Assembly: GCA_964420125.1 (NCBI GenBank)
Contig: CAYQQQ010000004.1
Span: 1-64,000, forward strand
DNA: 64,000 nucleotides
Source: CAYQQQ01 sp964420125
GTDB lineage: Bacteria > Actinomycetota > Acidimicrobiia > Acidimicrobiales > Microtrichaceae
Direction: 5' to 3'
Made by a program: the position numbers and the translations under genes. Of the stretch, positions 32,068 to 43,643 are shown piece by piece; positions within the stretch are counted from its first letter, which is position 1; each line of letters begins with the position of its first letter. The notes beneath the pieces are model-generated. The model made no database searches. It was not told where the DNA came from and saw nothing but the letters and a program-made list of their open reading frames with translations.

Positions 32068-33945
32068 TCAGGGGAGGCGCGCAGGATCCACCCACAGCCG
32101 CAACCGACCTGCGGGTCGTGGCACGGCACCCAGCGCGCTGGACAGCACCTCCGCCTGCACGGCGCGCGCCAACCACCAGCCGTCGCGGGGTCCGAGCACC
32201 TCGACCCCGTCCGGTGCGCCGAGTCGCTCCACGAACACCGGCGCCGCCTCGCCTCCGATCGCCGCGACCGACTCCGCCGGCGGCATCCCGAGCAGCCTGC
32301 GACGGCCCATCTCCGCCCCCGACACCGCCGAGGGGTCCGACCGGAGGGCGGCCCGGATGACCTCGTGGTCGGGCACGTCCGTCTGCACCAGGACCCGTGC
32401 CCGTGGGTTGCGACGTCCCCCGACCGCCCGCGAGGCCAGCACGAGCAGGGCCAAGGCCTCCTCTGCAGCGCGGTACCGGGGAGCGAGGAGCTCCTGGTCG
32501 AAGTCGAGGAAGGCGACGAGGCCGGCACCCCGGACCCGGTGCAACACGGCCTCGGTCCCGATCAGCACATCGGGGAGCGGGCTGTCGACGTCGGTGGAGG
32601 GCGGACCGCTCACCGTCCCGACCGGCCGACGGAGCAGCGCCTCGAGGTCCTCGCGAGCACGCGTGACCCCTGCCCGCAGCACTCGCATGGCCGTGGCGCC
32701 GCAGTTGAGGCACACGACCGGACGCACCGCCCCACAGCGTTCGCATCTCAGCTCGTGCGCGTCGGGGAGCCGCACCGCCGCCTGGCAGGATGCACAGGTG
32801 GCCAGCTCACCGCAGCTCCGACAGGCCAGCAGTCGGGCCCGTCCGGTGCGGTTCAGCACGCAGACGACCCGCTCCCGGCGCTCGAGCGCGCCTCGAGCCG
32901 CCTCCACGAAGCCCTCCGAGTAGAGCCCCGCCCGAGCCCGATCCTCCGCTCGGCGGTCGACCACCACCAACGGGGCCCATCCCTGACGACGGCGGTCCGG
33001 CGGGCGGCGGTCACCTCCCTCGACGACGGCGAGCGACTCCACCGATGGGCACGGCGATACCAGCAGGCAGGGCACCCCGGCACGCCGGGCACGTTCGACT
33101 GCGACGTCGCGGGCGTGCCAGGTCGGCGAGCGCTCGCTCTGCAGCCCCTCGTCGTGCTCGTCCCAGACCACCACGGCGCCCAACTTCGGCAGCGGCGCGA
33201 ACACGGCCGTTCGCCCCCCGACGACGTGATGGCCGACCAACGCCTCGGCGTACCCGTCCGGCCACGCGGCCACGGAAGCTCCAGCCCGACGCAGTCCATC
33301 CACCACCCGTCGCACGGTCCTCGAGGAGGGGGCCACGAACAGGCACTGCCCACGTGACGCGGCCACCACCGCCACCGGGAGGGGGTCCTCGGTAGGGGCC
33401 ACCTCGAGGATCCGCGCCCCGGGCGCTGCGAGCAGCGCGTCCACGGTGTCGTCGCCCGCCACGCCACGCGGCGGTTGCGGCGTCCGACCGCTCGGCCGCC
33501 GCACCGCCCGCTGCGGCGTCGCCAACCGCAGCACGGTCGGAAGTCGACCCACCCATCGCCAGGCAACCCATCGACACACCGCCAGCGTGTCCTCGTCCGG
33601 GCCCAGGCCGGTCACCTTGGCCACGGGTTCGAGCTCCAGACCTGCCGGCGGCTCGGCGCCGACGGCGACGACCCACCCCCTCACACGACGACCGTGCAGC
33701 GGGACGCGCACGACCGAACCCACCAGAACCTCGTCCCGGAGCTGCGGGGGCACCCGGTAGTCGAGCTCTCGGGCCATCGCCGGCACATCTGGCACCACCC
33801 GCACCACCAGGTCCCGGCGCTCCTCCGGGGGAGGCTCTCGAGTCGATCGCCCCGCAGGCAACGGGGGGATGGAGGCACCGGTCTCCGCCGGCTCGAAGAG
33901 CGTCACACGGGAACCTTCGCACAGCCCTGCGCCAGGCGTGGCCAC
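32068..33945 (-). CDS. priA: PriA-like primosomal protein without helicase P-loop
   Basis: The product (about 612-625 aa) corresponds to PriA, the replication-restart factor. The N-terminal DNA-binding part contains VRVVPDVPAMARELDYRV and VGSVVRVPLHGRRVRGWVV. The zinc-binding region keeps eight cysteines in CRSCGELATCASC and LRCERCGAVRPVVCLNCGA. The Walker A sequence normally written GxTGSGKTE is replaced by VVAASRGQCLFVAPSS and no GKT/S is present; actinobacterial PriA proteins are known to lack helicase motifs. The start may be GTG 33945 or GTG 33906, the latter preceded by AAGG. It follows metK after a terminator-like hairpin. Confidence 0.86.
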   Translation of the reverse strand: MATPGAGLCEGSRVTLFEPAETGASIPPLPAGRSTREPPPEERRDLVVRVVPDVPAMARELDYRVPPQLRDEVLVGSVVRVPLHGRRVRGWVVAVGAEPPAGLELEPVAKVTGLGPDEDTLAVCRWVAWRWVGRLPTVLRLATPQRAVRRPSGRTPQPPRGVAGDDTVDALLAAPGARILEVAPTEDPLPVAVVAASRGQCLFVAPSSRTVRRVVDGLRRAGASVAAWPDGYAEALVGHHVVGGRTAVFAPLPKLGAVVVWDEHDEGLQSERSPTWHARDVAVERARRAGVPCLLVSPCPSVESLAVVEGGDRRPPDRRRQGWAPLVVVDRRAEDRARAGLYSEGFVEAARGALERRERVVCVLNRTGRARLLACRSCGELATCASCQAAVRLPDAHELRCERCGAVRPVVCLNCGATAMRVLRAGVTRAREDLEALLRRPVGTVSGPPSTDVDSPLPDVLIGTEAVLHRVRGAGLVAFLDFDQELLAPRYRAAEEALALLVLASRAVGGRRNPRARVLVQTDVPDHEVIRAALRSDPSAVSGAEMGRRRLLGMPPAESVAAIGGEAAPVFVERLGAPDGVEVLGPRDGWWLARAVQAEVLSSALGAVPRPAGRLRLWVDPARLP

Positions 33946-33963
33946 GGGCGGATCGGATGACGA

Positions 33964-33988
33964 GGAGGGAGGCCCCAGGCCTCCCTCC
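33964..33988 (-). terminator. perfect 11-bp hairpin after metK
   Basis: GGAGGGAGGCC (33964-33974) and GGCCTCCCTCC (33978-33988) pair perfectly around a CCA/TGG loop, 15 bp after the metK stop. There is no T-run on the minus strand (TCGTCATCC follows), as is common for actinobacterial terminators. It is also close to the priA start. Confidence 0.55.
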
Positions 33989-34003
33989 CACCGGCGCCGC
34001 CGC

Positions 34004-35206
34004 TTACAGCCCGAGCGCGGACTTCAACGCATCCACGCGGTCCAGGCGCTCCCAGGTGAACCCGCCGCCGGAGCTGTCCCGGCCGAAGTGACCGTAGGCC
34101 GACGTCTGTCGATAGATCGGCTGGAGCAGCTCGAGGTCGCGCACGATGGCTCCGGGGCGCAGGTCGAAGACCTCCCGGACCGCGATGTCCAGCTTCGCGG
34201 GATCCACGGTCTCGGTTCCGAAGGTCTCCACGAGGATCGACACCGGATGTGCCATGCCGATGGCGTAGGCAACCTGCACCTCGCAACGACGCGCGGCGCC
34301 GGAGGCGACGACGTTCTTGGCCACCCAGCGCGTGGCGTAGGCCGCCGAACGGTCGACCTTGGAGGGGTCCTTGCCGGAGAACGCCCCACCGCCGTGCCGA
34401 GCCGCTCCACCATAGGTGTCGACGATGATCTTCCGTCCGGTGAGACCGGCGTCGCCGACGGGACCACCGATGACGAAGCGACCCGTAGGATTGATGAACA
34501 CCTCGTAGTCGTCCTGGGCGAACTGCTCGGGGACCACCGGACGGATCACGTGCTCGACCAGGTCCGGGCGGATCTCGGTGTCGCGGTCCACTCCGTCGTT
34601 GTGCTGGGTCGAGATCAGCACCGCCTTCAGCGCGACAGGCCGACCGTCCTCGTACTCGAAGGTGACCTGGGTCTTGCCGTCGGGTCGCAGGTAGGGCACG
34701 GTGCCCGCCTTGCGGACCTCGGCGAGCCGCTCCGCCATGCGGTGCGCCAGGTTGATGGGGGCAGGCATGAGGACGTCGGTCTCATCGCACGCGTAGCCGA
34801 ACATCATCCCCTGGTCGCCCGCGCCCTGCTTGTCGAGCGCGTCCTCCTCGCCGGCTGCCCCGGAACGAACCTCCTCGGAGTCGTCCACCCCCTGGGCGAT
34901 GTCCGGCGACTGCTCGTCGATGGCCACCATGACGCCGCAGGTGTTGCCGTCGTAGCCGAAGGACTCGCGGTCGTAGCCGATCTCGCAGATCGCCTTGCGG
35001 GCGATGCTCGGGATGTCCACGTAGGCGTCGGTCGTGATCTCCCCGGCAACGATCGCCATTCCGGTGGTCACCAAGGTCTCGCAGGCCACTCGGGAGTGGG
35101 CGTCCTGATCCAGGATGGCATCCAGGATCGAGTCCGAGATCCGGTCGGCCATCTTGTCGGGATGACCCTCGGTCACCGACTCCGAGGTGAAGGTCCATCT
35201 GCTCAT
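34004..35206 (-). CDS. metK: S-adenosylmethionine synthetase
   Basis: This 400-residue enzyme makes SAM from ATP and methionine. FTSESVTEGHPDKMADRISD opens the protein, GAGDQGMMFGYA is the first signature and GGGAFSGKDPSKVDRSAAY the second. HVIRPVVP and GPVGDAGLTGRKIIVDTYGG are also present. The ATG at 35204-35206 is chosen because conservation begins at MSRWTFTSES. It follows coaBC after 49 bp, too short for a SAM riboswitch. Confidence 0.98.
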   Translation of the reverse strand: MSRWTFTSESVTEGHPDKMADRISDSILDAILDQDAHSRVACETLVTTGMAIVAGEITTDAYVDIPSIARKAICEIGYDRESFGYDGNTCGVMVAIDEQSPDIAQGVDDSEEVRSGAAGEEDALDKQGAGDQGMMFGYACDETDVLMPAPINLAHRMAERLAEVRKAGTVPYLRPDGKTQVTFEYEDGRPVALKAVLISTQHNDGVDRDTEIRPDLVEHVIRPVVPEQFAQDDYEVFINPTGRFVIGGPVGDAGLTGRKIIVDTYGGAARHGGGAFSGKDPSKVDRSAAYATRWVAKNVVASGAARRCEVQVAYAIGMAHPVSILVETFGTETVDPAKLDIAVREVFDLRPGAIVRDLELLQPIYRQTSAYGHFGRDSSGGGFTWERLDRVDALKSALGL

Positions 35207-35255
35207 CGGGTGTGTGCTCCGTTTCCTCGCGTGCCGACGTCGAACGCCGCCATCG

Positions 35256-36473
35256 TCAGCCATCCCCCGTCACACGGGCCTCGACCACCGCGTCGAACAC
35301 CGCCCGGGCCACCGATCTCTTGTCGGTGAGCGGGACGTTCCGTGCCCCGCCGTCGGCAGACAAGATCACCACCTCGTTGGTGTCGTGTTCAAACCCGGCA
35401 CCCTCCTTGGCGACGTCGTTGGCCACCAGGAGGTCGGCGTTCTTGGCCAGGAGCTTCTCACGCGCATGCCCCCGGACGTCCTGGGTCTCCGCCGCGAAGC
35501 CGACCAGCAACTGACCCGCCGGCTTCGACGAACCCAGCTCGGCGAGGACGTCGGGGGTGTGGCGCAGCTCGATCACGGGCACGCCGTCGCGCTTCTTCAG
35601 CTTCTGATCGGCGACAGCCACCGGAGTGAAGTCGGCCACCGCTGCGGCCATCACCACCACGTCGCAGGAACCGGCCCGGGCCACGACCGCATCGTGCATC
35701 TGCTGCGCGGTCTCGACCTGGATGCGCTCGATCCCCGACGCCGAGGGGATCCCGGCGGTCGTGACCAGCAGGACCTCGGCACCGCGGGATGCGGCTTCGT
35801 CGGCCAGCGCGTGGCCTTGCTTGCCTGAAGAGCGGTTGCCGAGGAACCTCACCGGATCGATCGGCTCCCGCGTGCCGCCCGCGGTCACGAGGACCTTGAG
35901 ACCCCTGAGGTCCGCTGCCGCGGGGACGTGGCCGAGCACCTCCTCGACCGCGCTGACGATGGCGGCCGGATCGGCGAGCCGCCCCGCGCCGACGTCGCCG
36001 CCGGCCAGGCGACCCTCCTCGGGGTCCACCACGTGCACCCCCCTCTGGCGCAGGATCCCCATGTTGTGCTGCACCGCCGGGTGCTCCCACATCTCGGTGT
36101 GCATCGCCGGGCAGACGACGACCGGGGCCGTCGTCGCGAGCAGGACGTTGGTGAGCAGGTCGTGGGAGTACCCCGCGGCATACGCCGAGAGCAGCCGGGC
36201 CGTGGCCGGTGCGACGAGCAGAAGGTCTGCCGACTGGCCGATCCTGGTGTGCGGGATCGGATCGACCGGGTCGCCGAAGAGGGCTGTGCGCACCGGCTCG
36301 GAGGCCAGCGCGGAGAAGGTCACCTCACCGACGAACCTCGTGGCACCCTCGGTCAGGACCGGCACCACGTGGGCACCGGCATCCACGAGTCGCCGACAGA
36401 CCTCGACCGCCTTGTAGGCGGCGATGCCACCGCAGACACCGAGCACGACCCGGCGGCCGGCAACCGCCGACAT
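35256..36473 (-). CDS. coaBC: bifunctional CoA biosynthesis protein (PPCDC/PPCS)
   Basis: The 405-residue fusion makes phosphopantothenoylcysteine and decarboxylates it. The N-terminal FMN-binding CoaC part shows LGVCGGIAAYKAVEV and CPAMHTEMWEHPA, where His replaces the Asn of PXMNXXMW, as I recall for other actinobacterial CoaBC proteins. The CoaB part begins near LVTAGGTREPIDPVRFLGN with RSSGKQGHALA. The ATG at 36471-36473 lies 1 bp from the rpoZ stop, so the two genes are tightly linked. Confidence 0.96.
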   Translation of the reverse strand: MSAVAGRRVVLGVCGGIAAYKAVEVCRRLVDAGAHVVPVLTEGATRFVGEVTFSALASEPVRTALFGDPVDPIPHTRIGQSADLLLVAPATARLLSAYAAGYSHDLLTNVLLATTAPVVVCPAMHTEMWEHPAVQHNMGILRQRGVHVVDPEEGRLAGGDVGAGRLADPAAIVSAVEEVLGHVPAAADLRGLKVLVTAGGTREPIDPVRFLGNRSSGKQGHALADEAASRGAEVLLVTTAGIPSASGIERIQVETAQQMHDAVVARAGSCDVVVMAAAVADFTPVAVADQKLKKRDGVPVIELRHTPDVLAELGSSKPAGQLLVGFAAETQDVRGHAREKLLAKNADLLVANDVAKEGAGFEHDTNEVVILSADGGARNVPLTDKRSVARAVFDAVVEARVTGDG

Positions 36474-36474
36474 C

Positions 36475-36822
36475 TCAGCCTTCGTCGTCCCGTGGCCGGA
36501 CGTCCAGCTCCAGGACCTCGACCTCCACATCGGCCTCCGGCTTCGGCAGCAACGCCTCCGGCACCGGCCGGCCGGTCGCTCCGCCGACACCCTCGATCTT
36601 CCCGGCAGCGATCTCCTCGAACGCGATCGAGAGCGGCTTGCGAGCGCGCGAGGTCACCTGGGGCGGGATGACCGTGCCCAGGGCGTCACCGAGCTGCGCG
36701 TAGTACTTGTTGATCTCGCGTGCCCGACGCGCCCCGACGGTGACCAGGGAGAACTTCGAGCCGCATCGCCGCAGCAGCTCTTCGATGCCGGGATGGGTCA
36801 TGGTGTCGGAGGTGTCGACCAC
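36475..36822 (-). CDS. rpoZ: RNA polymerase omega subunit
   Basis: Omega (about 115 aa) helps assemble RNA polymerase by chaperoning beta prime. HPGIEELLRRCGSKFSLVTV and GARRAREINKYYAQL are its signature. The GTG start at 36820-36822 is preferred because GGAG lies 5 bp upstream; ATG at 36801 is an internal option. The C-terminal 40 residues are a Pro/Glu-rich tail. It sits between gmk and coaBC, the usual order gmk-rpoZ-coaBC. A candidate -10 lies 107 bp upstream. Confidence 0.94.
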   Translation of the reverse strand: MVDTSDTMTHPGIEELLRRCGSKFSLVTVGARRAREINKYYAQLGDALGTVIPPQVTSRARKPLSIAFEEIAAGKIEGVGGATGRPVPEALLPKPEADVEVEVLELDVRPRDDEG

Positions 36823-36928
36823 GTGCGCTCCAGGGTGCTGAGGGGGAGATCGTCGGTCCACCACGGGGAAGTCGCTGATCGACCCGAGCGGCGCGTGCGA
36901 CGTCGTGAGCCTGGCGGACGGACCCCCG

Positions 36929-36934
36929 AGTATA
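36929..36934 (-). promoter_or_regulatory. candidate -10 element for rpoZ
   Basis: The minus strand reads TATACT, five of six matches to TATAAT, 24 bp after the gmk stop. The 17-bp upstream hexamer (GGCACC) is weak. It would give a leader of about 100 nt before rpoZ. Confidence 0.35.
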
Positions 36935-36957
36935 CCGGAGCCTCCCCTCGGGGTGCC

Positions 36958-37548
36958 TCATCGGCCCTGGTCGGAGCGAGCGCTGCCCACGAGGTCGGCA
37001 ACCGCACGAACCGTCTCTTCGAGATCGTCGTTGATGACGACGCGATAGCCCAGCTCACGAGCACGCCGGCCCTCCTCCTCGGCCTTGTCCAGTCGCTGAC
37101 GGATGTGCTCTTCACGGTCGCCCCGAGCCCGCAGCCGATCTTCCTGCACGGTGCGGTCCGGGGTGTCGATGTAGACGAGCAGCGCGCGGGGGTACAGCTC
37201 CTTGACCCTCGCGCCTCCGACCACGTCGATCTCGAAGAGCACGTCGCGCCCCGACGGCGGTGACGGTCGTGGACTGCCCTGTCGGTAGTCGAGGAACTCC
37301 ACCCATTCGAGGAATCCACCTGCTTCCACCCGGCGATCGAACTCCTCGTCCGTGACGAAGTGGTAGGCGTCCGCGGCCTCCCCTGGTCGGCGCTCCCGGG
37401 TCGTCCAGGACCTGCTCAACCACAACCCAGCGTCCATCTTCAGCAGCCGCTCCACGACGGTGCCCTTGCCCGCTCCCCCGGGCCCCGAAACCACCACCAC
37501 GACGGCCTCCGGTGGCAGCTCGTCGCCCCCCGTGCCCGCGTCATCCAT
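36958..37548 (-). CDS. gmk: guanylate kinase
   Basis: The 196-residue kinase converts GMP to GDP. The P-loop is VVVVVSGPGGAGKGTVVERL and the GMP site contains SRSWTTRERRPGE and the DAYHFVTDEEFDRR region. GGAGKG replaces the usual GVGKST but keeps the glycine and lysine pattern. The ATG at 37546-37548 overlaps the MihF-like gene by 8 bp, as in other actinobacteria. Confidence 0.96.
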   Translation of the reverse strand: MDDAGTGGDELPPEAVVVVVSGPGGAGKGTVVERLLKMDAGLWLSRSWTTRERRPGEAADAYHFVTDEEFDRRVEAGGFLEWVEFLDYRQGSPRPSPPSGRDVLFEIDVVGGARVKELYPRALLVYIDTPDRTVQEDRLRARGDREEHIRQRLDKAEEEGRRARELGYRVVINDDLEETVRAVADLVGSARSDQGR

Positions 37549-37870
37549 CGAGGGGAGCTCTCTGTCCGAATTCCTGCAACACCGACGACACCTCTGCGCC
37601 ATCGAGGTCGCGCAACGGGGTGCGCGCCCCGATCCCGAGCTCCGCGAGGCCACGTCGCACATCGATCCGGCGAGCCCCCGGCATCGACGCCAGCACGGTC
37701 CCGAGGTGGATCACGCCGACATCAGGACGGTGTCGCTGGGAGACGATCTCCGCCAGCGTGCAGCGGTGCCGACCGAGGGCCTCGACGACCCGCGTGCGCG
37801 TGCACCGCAGGTGCTCCGCCCACTCCAGCGCCACTTCGATGGGATCCGACTCCGCTCCGCCCGCCGACAC
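37541..37870 (-). CDS. divergent actinobacterial integration host factor (MihF-like)
   Basis: The 109-residue product aligns along its length with mycobacterial MihF, a DNA-bending nucleoid protein encoded next to gmk. ALEWAEHLRCTRTRVVEALG, VLASMPGARRIDVRRGLAEL and the final EVSSVLQEFG match the order of helices. Conserved lysines of the helix-two-turn-helix region (GKMKV, VGKVKA in relatives as I recall them) are missing, replaced by GVIHL and GARRID, so DNA binding may be altered. GTG at 37870 is the start. It lies 14 bp after pyrF and overlaps gmk by 8 bp. Confidence 0.78.
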   Translation of the reverse strand: MSAGGAESDPIEVALEWAEHLRCTRTRVVEALGRHRCTLAEIVSQRHRPDVGVIHLGTVLASMPGARRIDVRRGLAELGIGARTPLRDLDGAEVSSVLQEFGQRAPLDG

Positions 37871-37883
37871 CGGTCGTCCCTCG

Positions 37884-38606
37884 TCAGATCGCCGCGGCGA
37901 TCGCTGCGGCAGCAGCGCGCGGATCGGCCGCCTCGGTGACAGCTCGTCCGATCACCAGCAGATCCGCGCCGTTGGCCGCAGCCTCCTGGGGAGTGGCAGA
38001 GCGGGTCTGGTCGTGGACCTCCCCACCGGCCAGACGGATCCCCGGGACGACCCGCTTGAGGCGCGGTGCCAGCTCCCGTGCGGTCTGGAGGTCCGCCGAT
38101 GCCAGCACGAGGCCTCCGCAGCCCCCCTCCAACGCCACACGCACTCGGCTGGGCACGATGTGCGCCGGTGCATCGTCATCGCTGGTGAGCACCGTCACCG
38201 CCAAGGCGGTGGGACGTCGCAGCCCCGCCCGCTCGGCGCCGTCGAGGAGGCCGTCGACCCCCGCACGCAGCATGTCGACACCGCCACGGGCGTGAAGGGT
38301 CAGGTAGTCGACGCCCAGCGCCCCGAGCACGCGCGCCGAGCGGTGCACGGTCGTCGGGATGTCGAACAGCTTCAGGTCGAGGAACACCTGGTAGTCGAGA
38401 TCGCGCATCGCCCCGATCGCATCCGGCCCCGACGCGCTGAACAGCTCCAGGCCGATCTTGGCCACGCCGAACCAGGGTCGGAGCTCGGTCGCGATCCGGT
38501 GAGCCTCGACGAGGTCGTCGAGATCGAGGGCGAGAGCCAGTCGTGACCGCACGTCATCGGCCACCGGTTCACCCGCGATCCCCGCCGCGGGGTTCATCTC
38601 ACCCAT
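37884..38606 (-). CDS. pyrF: orotidine 5'-phosphate decarboxylase
   Basis: The 240-residue enzyme makes UMP from OMP. ALALDLDDLVEAH begins the barrel, KIGLELFSASG follows, and the catalytic FLDLKLFDIPTTVHRSA contains the Asp-Lys-x-x-Asp array. GIRLAGGEVHDQTRSATPQE is the phosphate-binding end. The ATG at 38604-38606 has AAGGGA upstream and overlaps pyrD by 8 bp; a second ATG at 38597 is possible. Confidence 0.97.
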   Translation of the reverse strand: MGEMNPAAGIAGEPVADDVRSRLALALDLDDLVEAHRIATELRPWFGVAKIGLELFSASGPDAIGAMRDLDYQVFLDLKLFDIPTTVHRSARVLGALGVDYLTLHARGGVDMLRAGVDGLLDGAERAGLRRPTALAVTVLTSDDDAPAHIVPSRVRVALEGGCGGLVLASADLQTARELAPRLKRVVPGIRLAGGEVHDQTRSATPQEAAANGADLLVIGRAVTEAADPRAAAAAIAAAI

Positions 38607-39536
38607 GAGCAGATCCCTTCAACTCGGCCACCGCGGCCACGCCGTGGTGCAGACACCAGTGTTCCAGACCCAGGCGCACCTTTTCAGCAACCGACGGATC
38701 GGCGAAGGACGCAGTGCCCACCTGCACCGCACTCGCCCCCGCCATGAGGAGCTCGACGGCGTCCTCGGCCGTGGCCACCCCGCCGACGCCGACGATCGGC
38801 ACCTCGGGCAGCGCCCGGTGGACGTCGTACACGCACCGCACCGCCACCGGATGGATCGCCGGCCCGGAGAGCCCGCCTCCACCACCACCCAGCGCCGGCC
38901 GACGGTGCTCCAGATCGATGACCATGCCCAACAGGGTGTTGATGAGCGTCACTGCGTCCGCTCCGGACTCCGTCACCGCCTCGGCCACCTCGACGAGTCG
39001 GTCGGTGTTCGCCGACAGCTTCGCCCACCGTGGCCGACCGCAGACCGAGGTCGCCGCGACCACCTCAGAGGCGGCGTCCGGATCGTGGGCGAACAGATGT
39101 GCCCCACCGTCGAGGTTCGGGCAGGACAGGTTCACCTCCACGGCCACCACCTCCTCACCGCACGCGGCGACGAGCTCCGCCGCCCGGGCGTAGTCCTCCA
39201 CGTGGCGACCCCAGATGCTGACCACCACGGTCGCTCCCGTGGCAGCGAGCGCAGGGAGCTCGTCCTCGATCCATCGGGCCAGCCCGGGCCCCTCGAGGCC
39301 GACGCTGTTGAGCATGCCCGCCGGGGTGGGCCGCAACCGGGGGCTGGCGTTGCCCGGCCACGGTTCGGCCGAGAGGGACTTCACCACCACGGCGCCGAGT
39401 CCGGCCAGGTCCATGTACGCCGCCAGCTCCGCTCCGTGGCCCGAGGTCCCCGAGGCCGTCATCACGGCGTTGGCCAGCCTGATCGAGCCGACCCGCACCG
39501 ACGGATCGATCCCCGTCCGGTGGGGTGGAACCGCCG

Positions 39537-39540
<4 letters not shown>
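38599..39540 (-). CDS. pyrD: dihydroorotate dehydrogenase, class 1 type
   Basis: The 313-residue flavoprotein oxidises dihydroorotate. ANAVMTASGTSGHG, VVVKSLSAEPWPGN, EVNLSCPNLDGG (catalytic Cys) and VGVGGVATAEDAVELLMAGA are typical of class 1 enzymes, closest to class 1B. Class 1B enzymes usually need the iron-sulfur partner PyrK, and no pyrK is present in this cluster. It starts with GTG overlapping the carB stop (GTGA). Confidence 0.93.
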
Positions 39541-42899
<3,359 letters not shown>

Positions 42900-42909
42900 G
42901 TTCCCTCCG

Positions 42910-43032
42910 GTGCTCCCTACCCGGCGGGCACCCGGTGCTCCGCACACGCCCGCCTCCTCCGCAGGCCGGGGCCCCTGCCCCAGCGCGGCCGTGCTCCCTA
43001 CCCGGCGGGCACCCGGTGCTCCGCACACGCCC
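42910..43032. repeat. perfect 42-bp direct repeat upstream of carB
   Basis: The same 42 bp, beginning GTGCTCCCTACCCGGCGGGC, occurs at 42910-42951 and 42991-43032, separated by a different 39-bp GC-rich spacer, so the period is 81 bp. The repeat ends 11 bp before the carB ATG on one side and abuts the first possible start of the DUF2505 gene on the other. It contains short self-complementary parts such as CGGGTG and CCCG. Its role is unknown. Confidence 0.9.
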
Positions 43033-43071
43033 ATGGCCTCGACGGCACCGTCCATGTGCGACGCTGTCGGG

Positions 43072-43560
43072 GTGAAGTTCGGATTCGAGCAGCGCTGGAC
43101 CACCTCCGTGGAGGAGGTCCTCCGCCTCTACACCAGCCAGGACTTCTGGGGTTCGCTCCACGGCCTGTCCAAGTTCGACCCGCCCGAGGTCCTCGAGGTC
43201 TCCTCCACCGGGGACACCGCGGTCACCCGGCTCCGCTACCGACTCGACGTGGAGCTGCCCAAGGAGGCCGCCCGCTTCATCGACACCGGCGACGTCAGCT
43301 GGGTGCAGGTCACCACGTGGGACCTCTCCCGGGCCGCCGGGGACGTCGAGTTCGTGCCCGACCAGGGCCAGGCGCTGCTCAAGGCCTCGGCCACGACGCA
43401 CGTGGTGGCCGAGGGTGCGGAGGTCGTCCGCCGGGTCCAGGGCGAGCTCCGGGTGCGGATCCCGCTCCTCGGGCACCGGGTGGAGAACGTGATCGTGGAG
43501 GGCATCGGCGACTACCTCGAGGAGGAGGCCGGCGCCGCAGCCGACCAGCTCGAGAGCTGA
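43072..43560 (+). CDS. DUF2505-family protein
   Basis: The product (about 162 aa) fits DUF2505, a SRPBCC/START-like fold of unknown function found in actinobacteria: KFGFEQRWTTSVEEVLRLY at the start and RIPLLGHRVENVIVEGIGDY near the end. Its ligand is unknown. The GTG at 43072 begins the family homology; ATG at 43033 and 43054 are in frame and could be the true start. It lies on the plus strand between carA and carB, which are on the minus strand, and splits the pyrimidine operon. Confidence 0.8.
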   Translation: MKFGFEQRWTTSVEEVLRLYTSQDFWGSLHGLSKFDPPEVLEVSSTGDTAVTRLRYRLDVELPKEAARFIDTGDVSWVQVTTWDLSRAAGDVEFVPDQGQALLKASATTHVVAEGAEVVRRVQGELRVRIPLLGHRVENVIVEGIGDYLEEEAGAAADQLES

Positions 43561-43585
43561 GCGCGCGATCGGGGAGGGCGCGCTC
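43559..43585. terminator. stem-loop after the DUF2505 gene
   Basis: GAGCGCGC (43559-43566) and GCGCGCTC (43578-43585) pair perfectly around an 11-nt loop, starting within the DUF2505 stop codon. It lies in the 83-bp convergent gap to carA and could stop both strands. There is no T-run. Confidence 0.4.
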
Positions 43586-43643
43586 CGCTCGATCCGTCCG
43601 TCGGCTCCGCACCCCACCGGTCGCGACCCTCGGGTTCGCCGGC

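Noticed and set aside
35207..35255. Possible SAM riboswitch before metK
   Set aside because: Only 49 bp lie between coaBC and metK, too short for known SAM riboswitch classes.
42910..43032. The 42-bp repeat as a CRISPR array
   Set aside because: There are only two copies with one 39-bp spacer, the unit is very GC-rich, and no cas gene is nearby.
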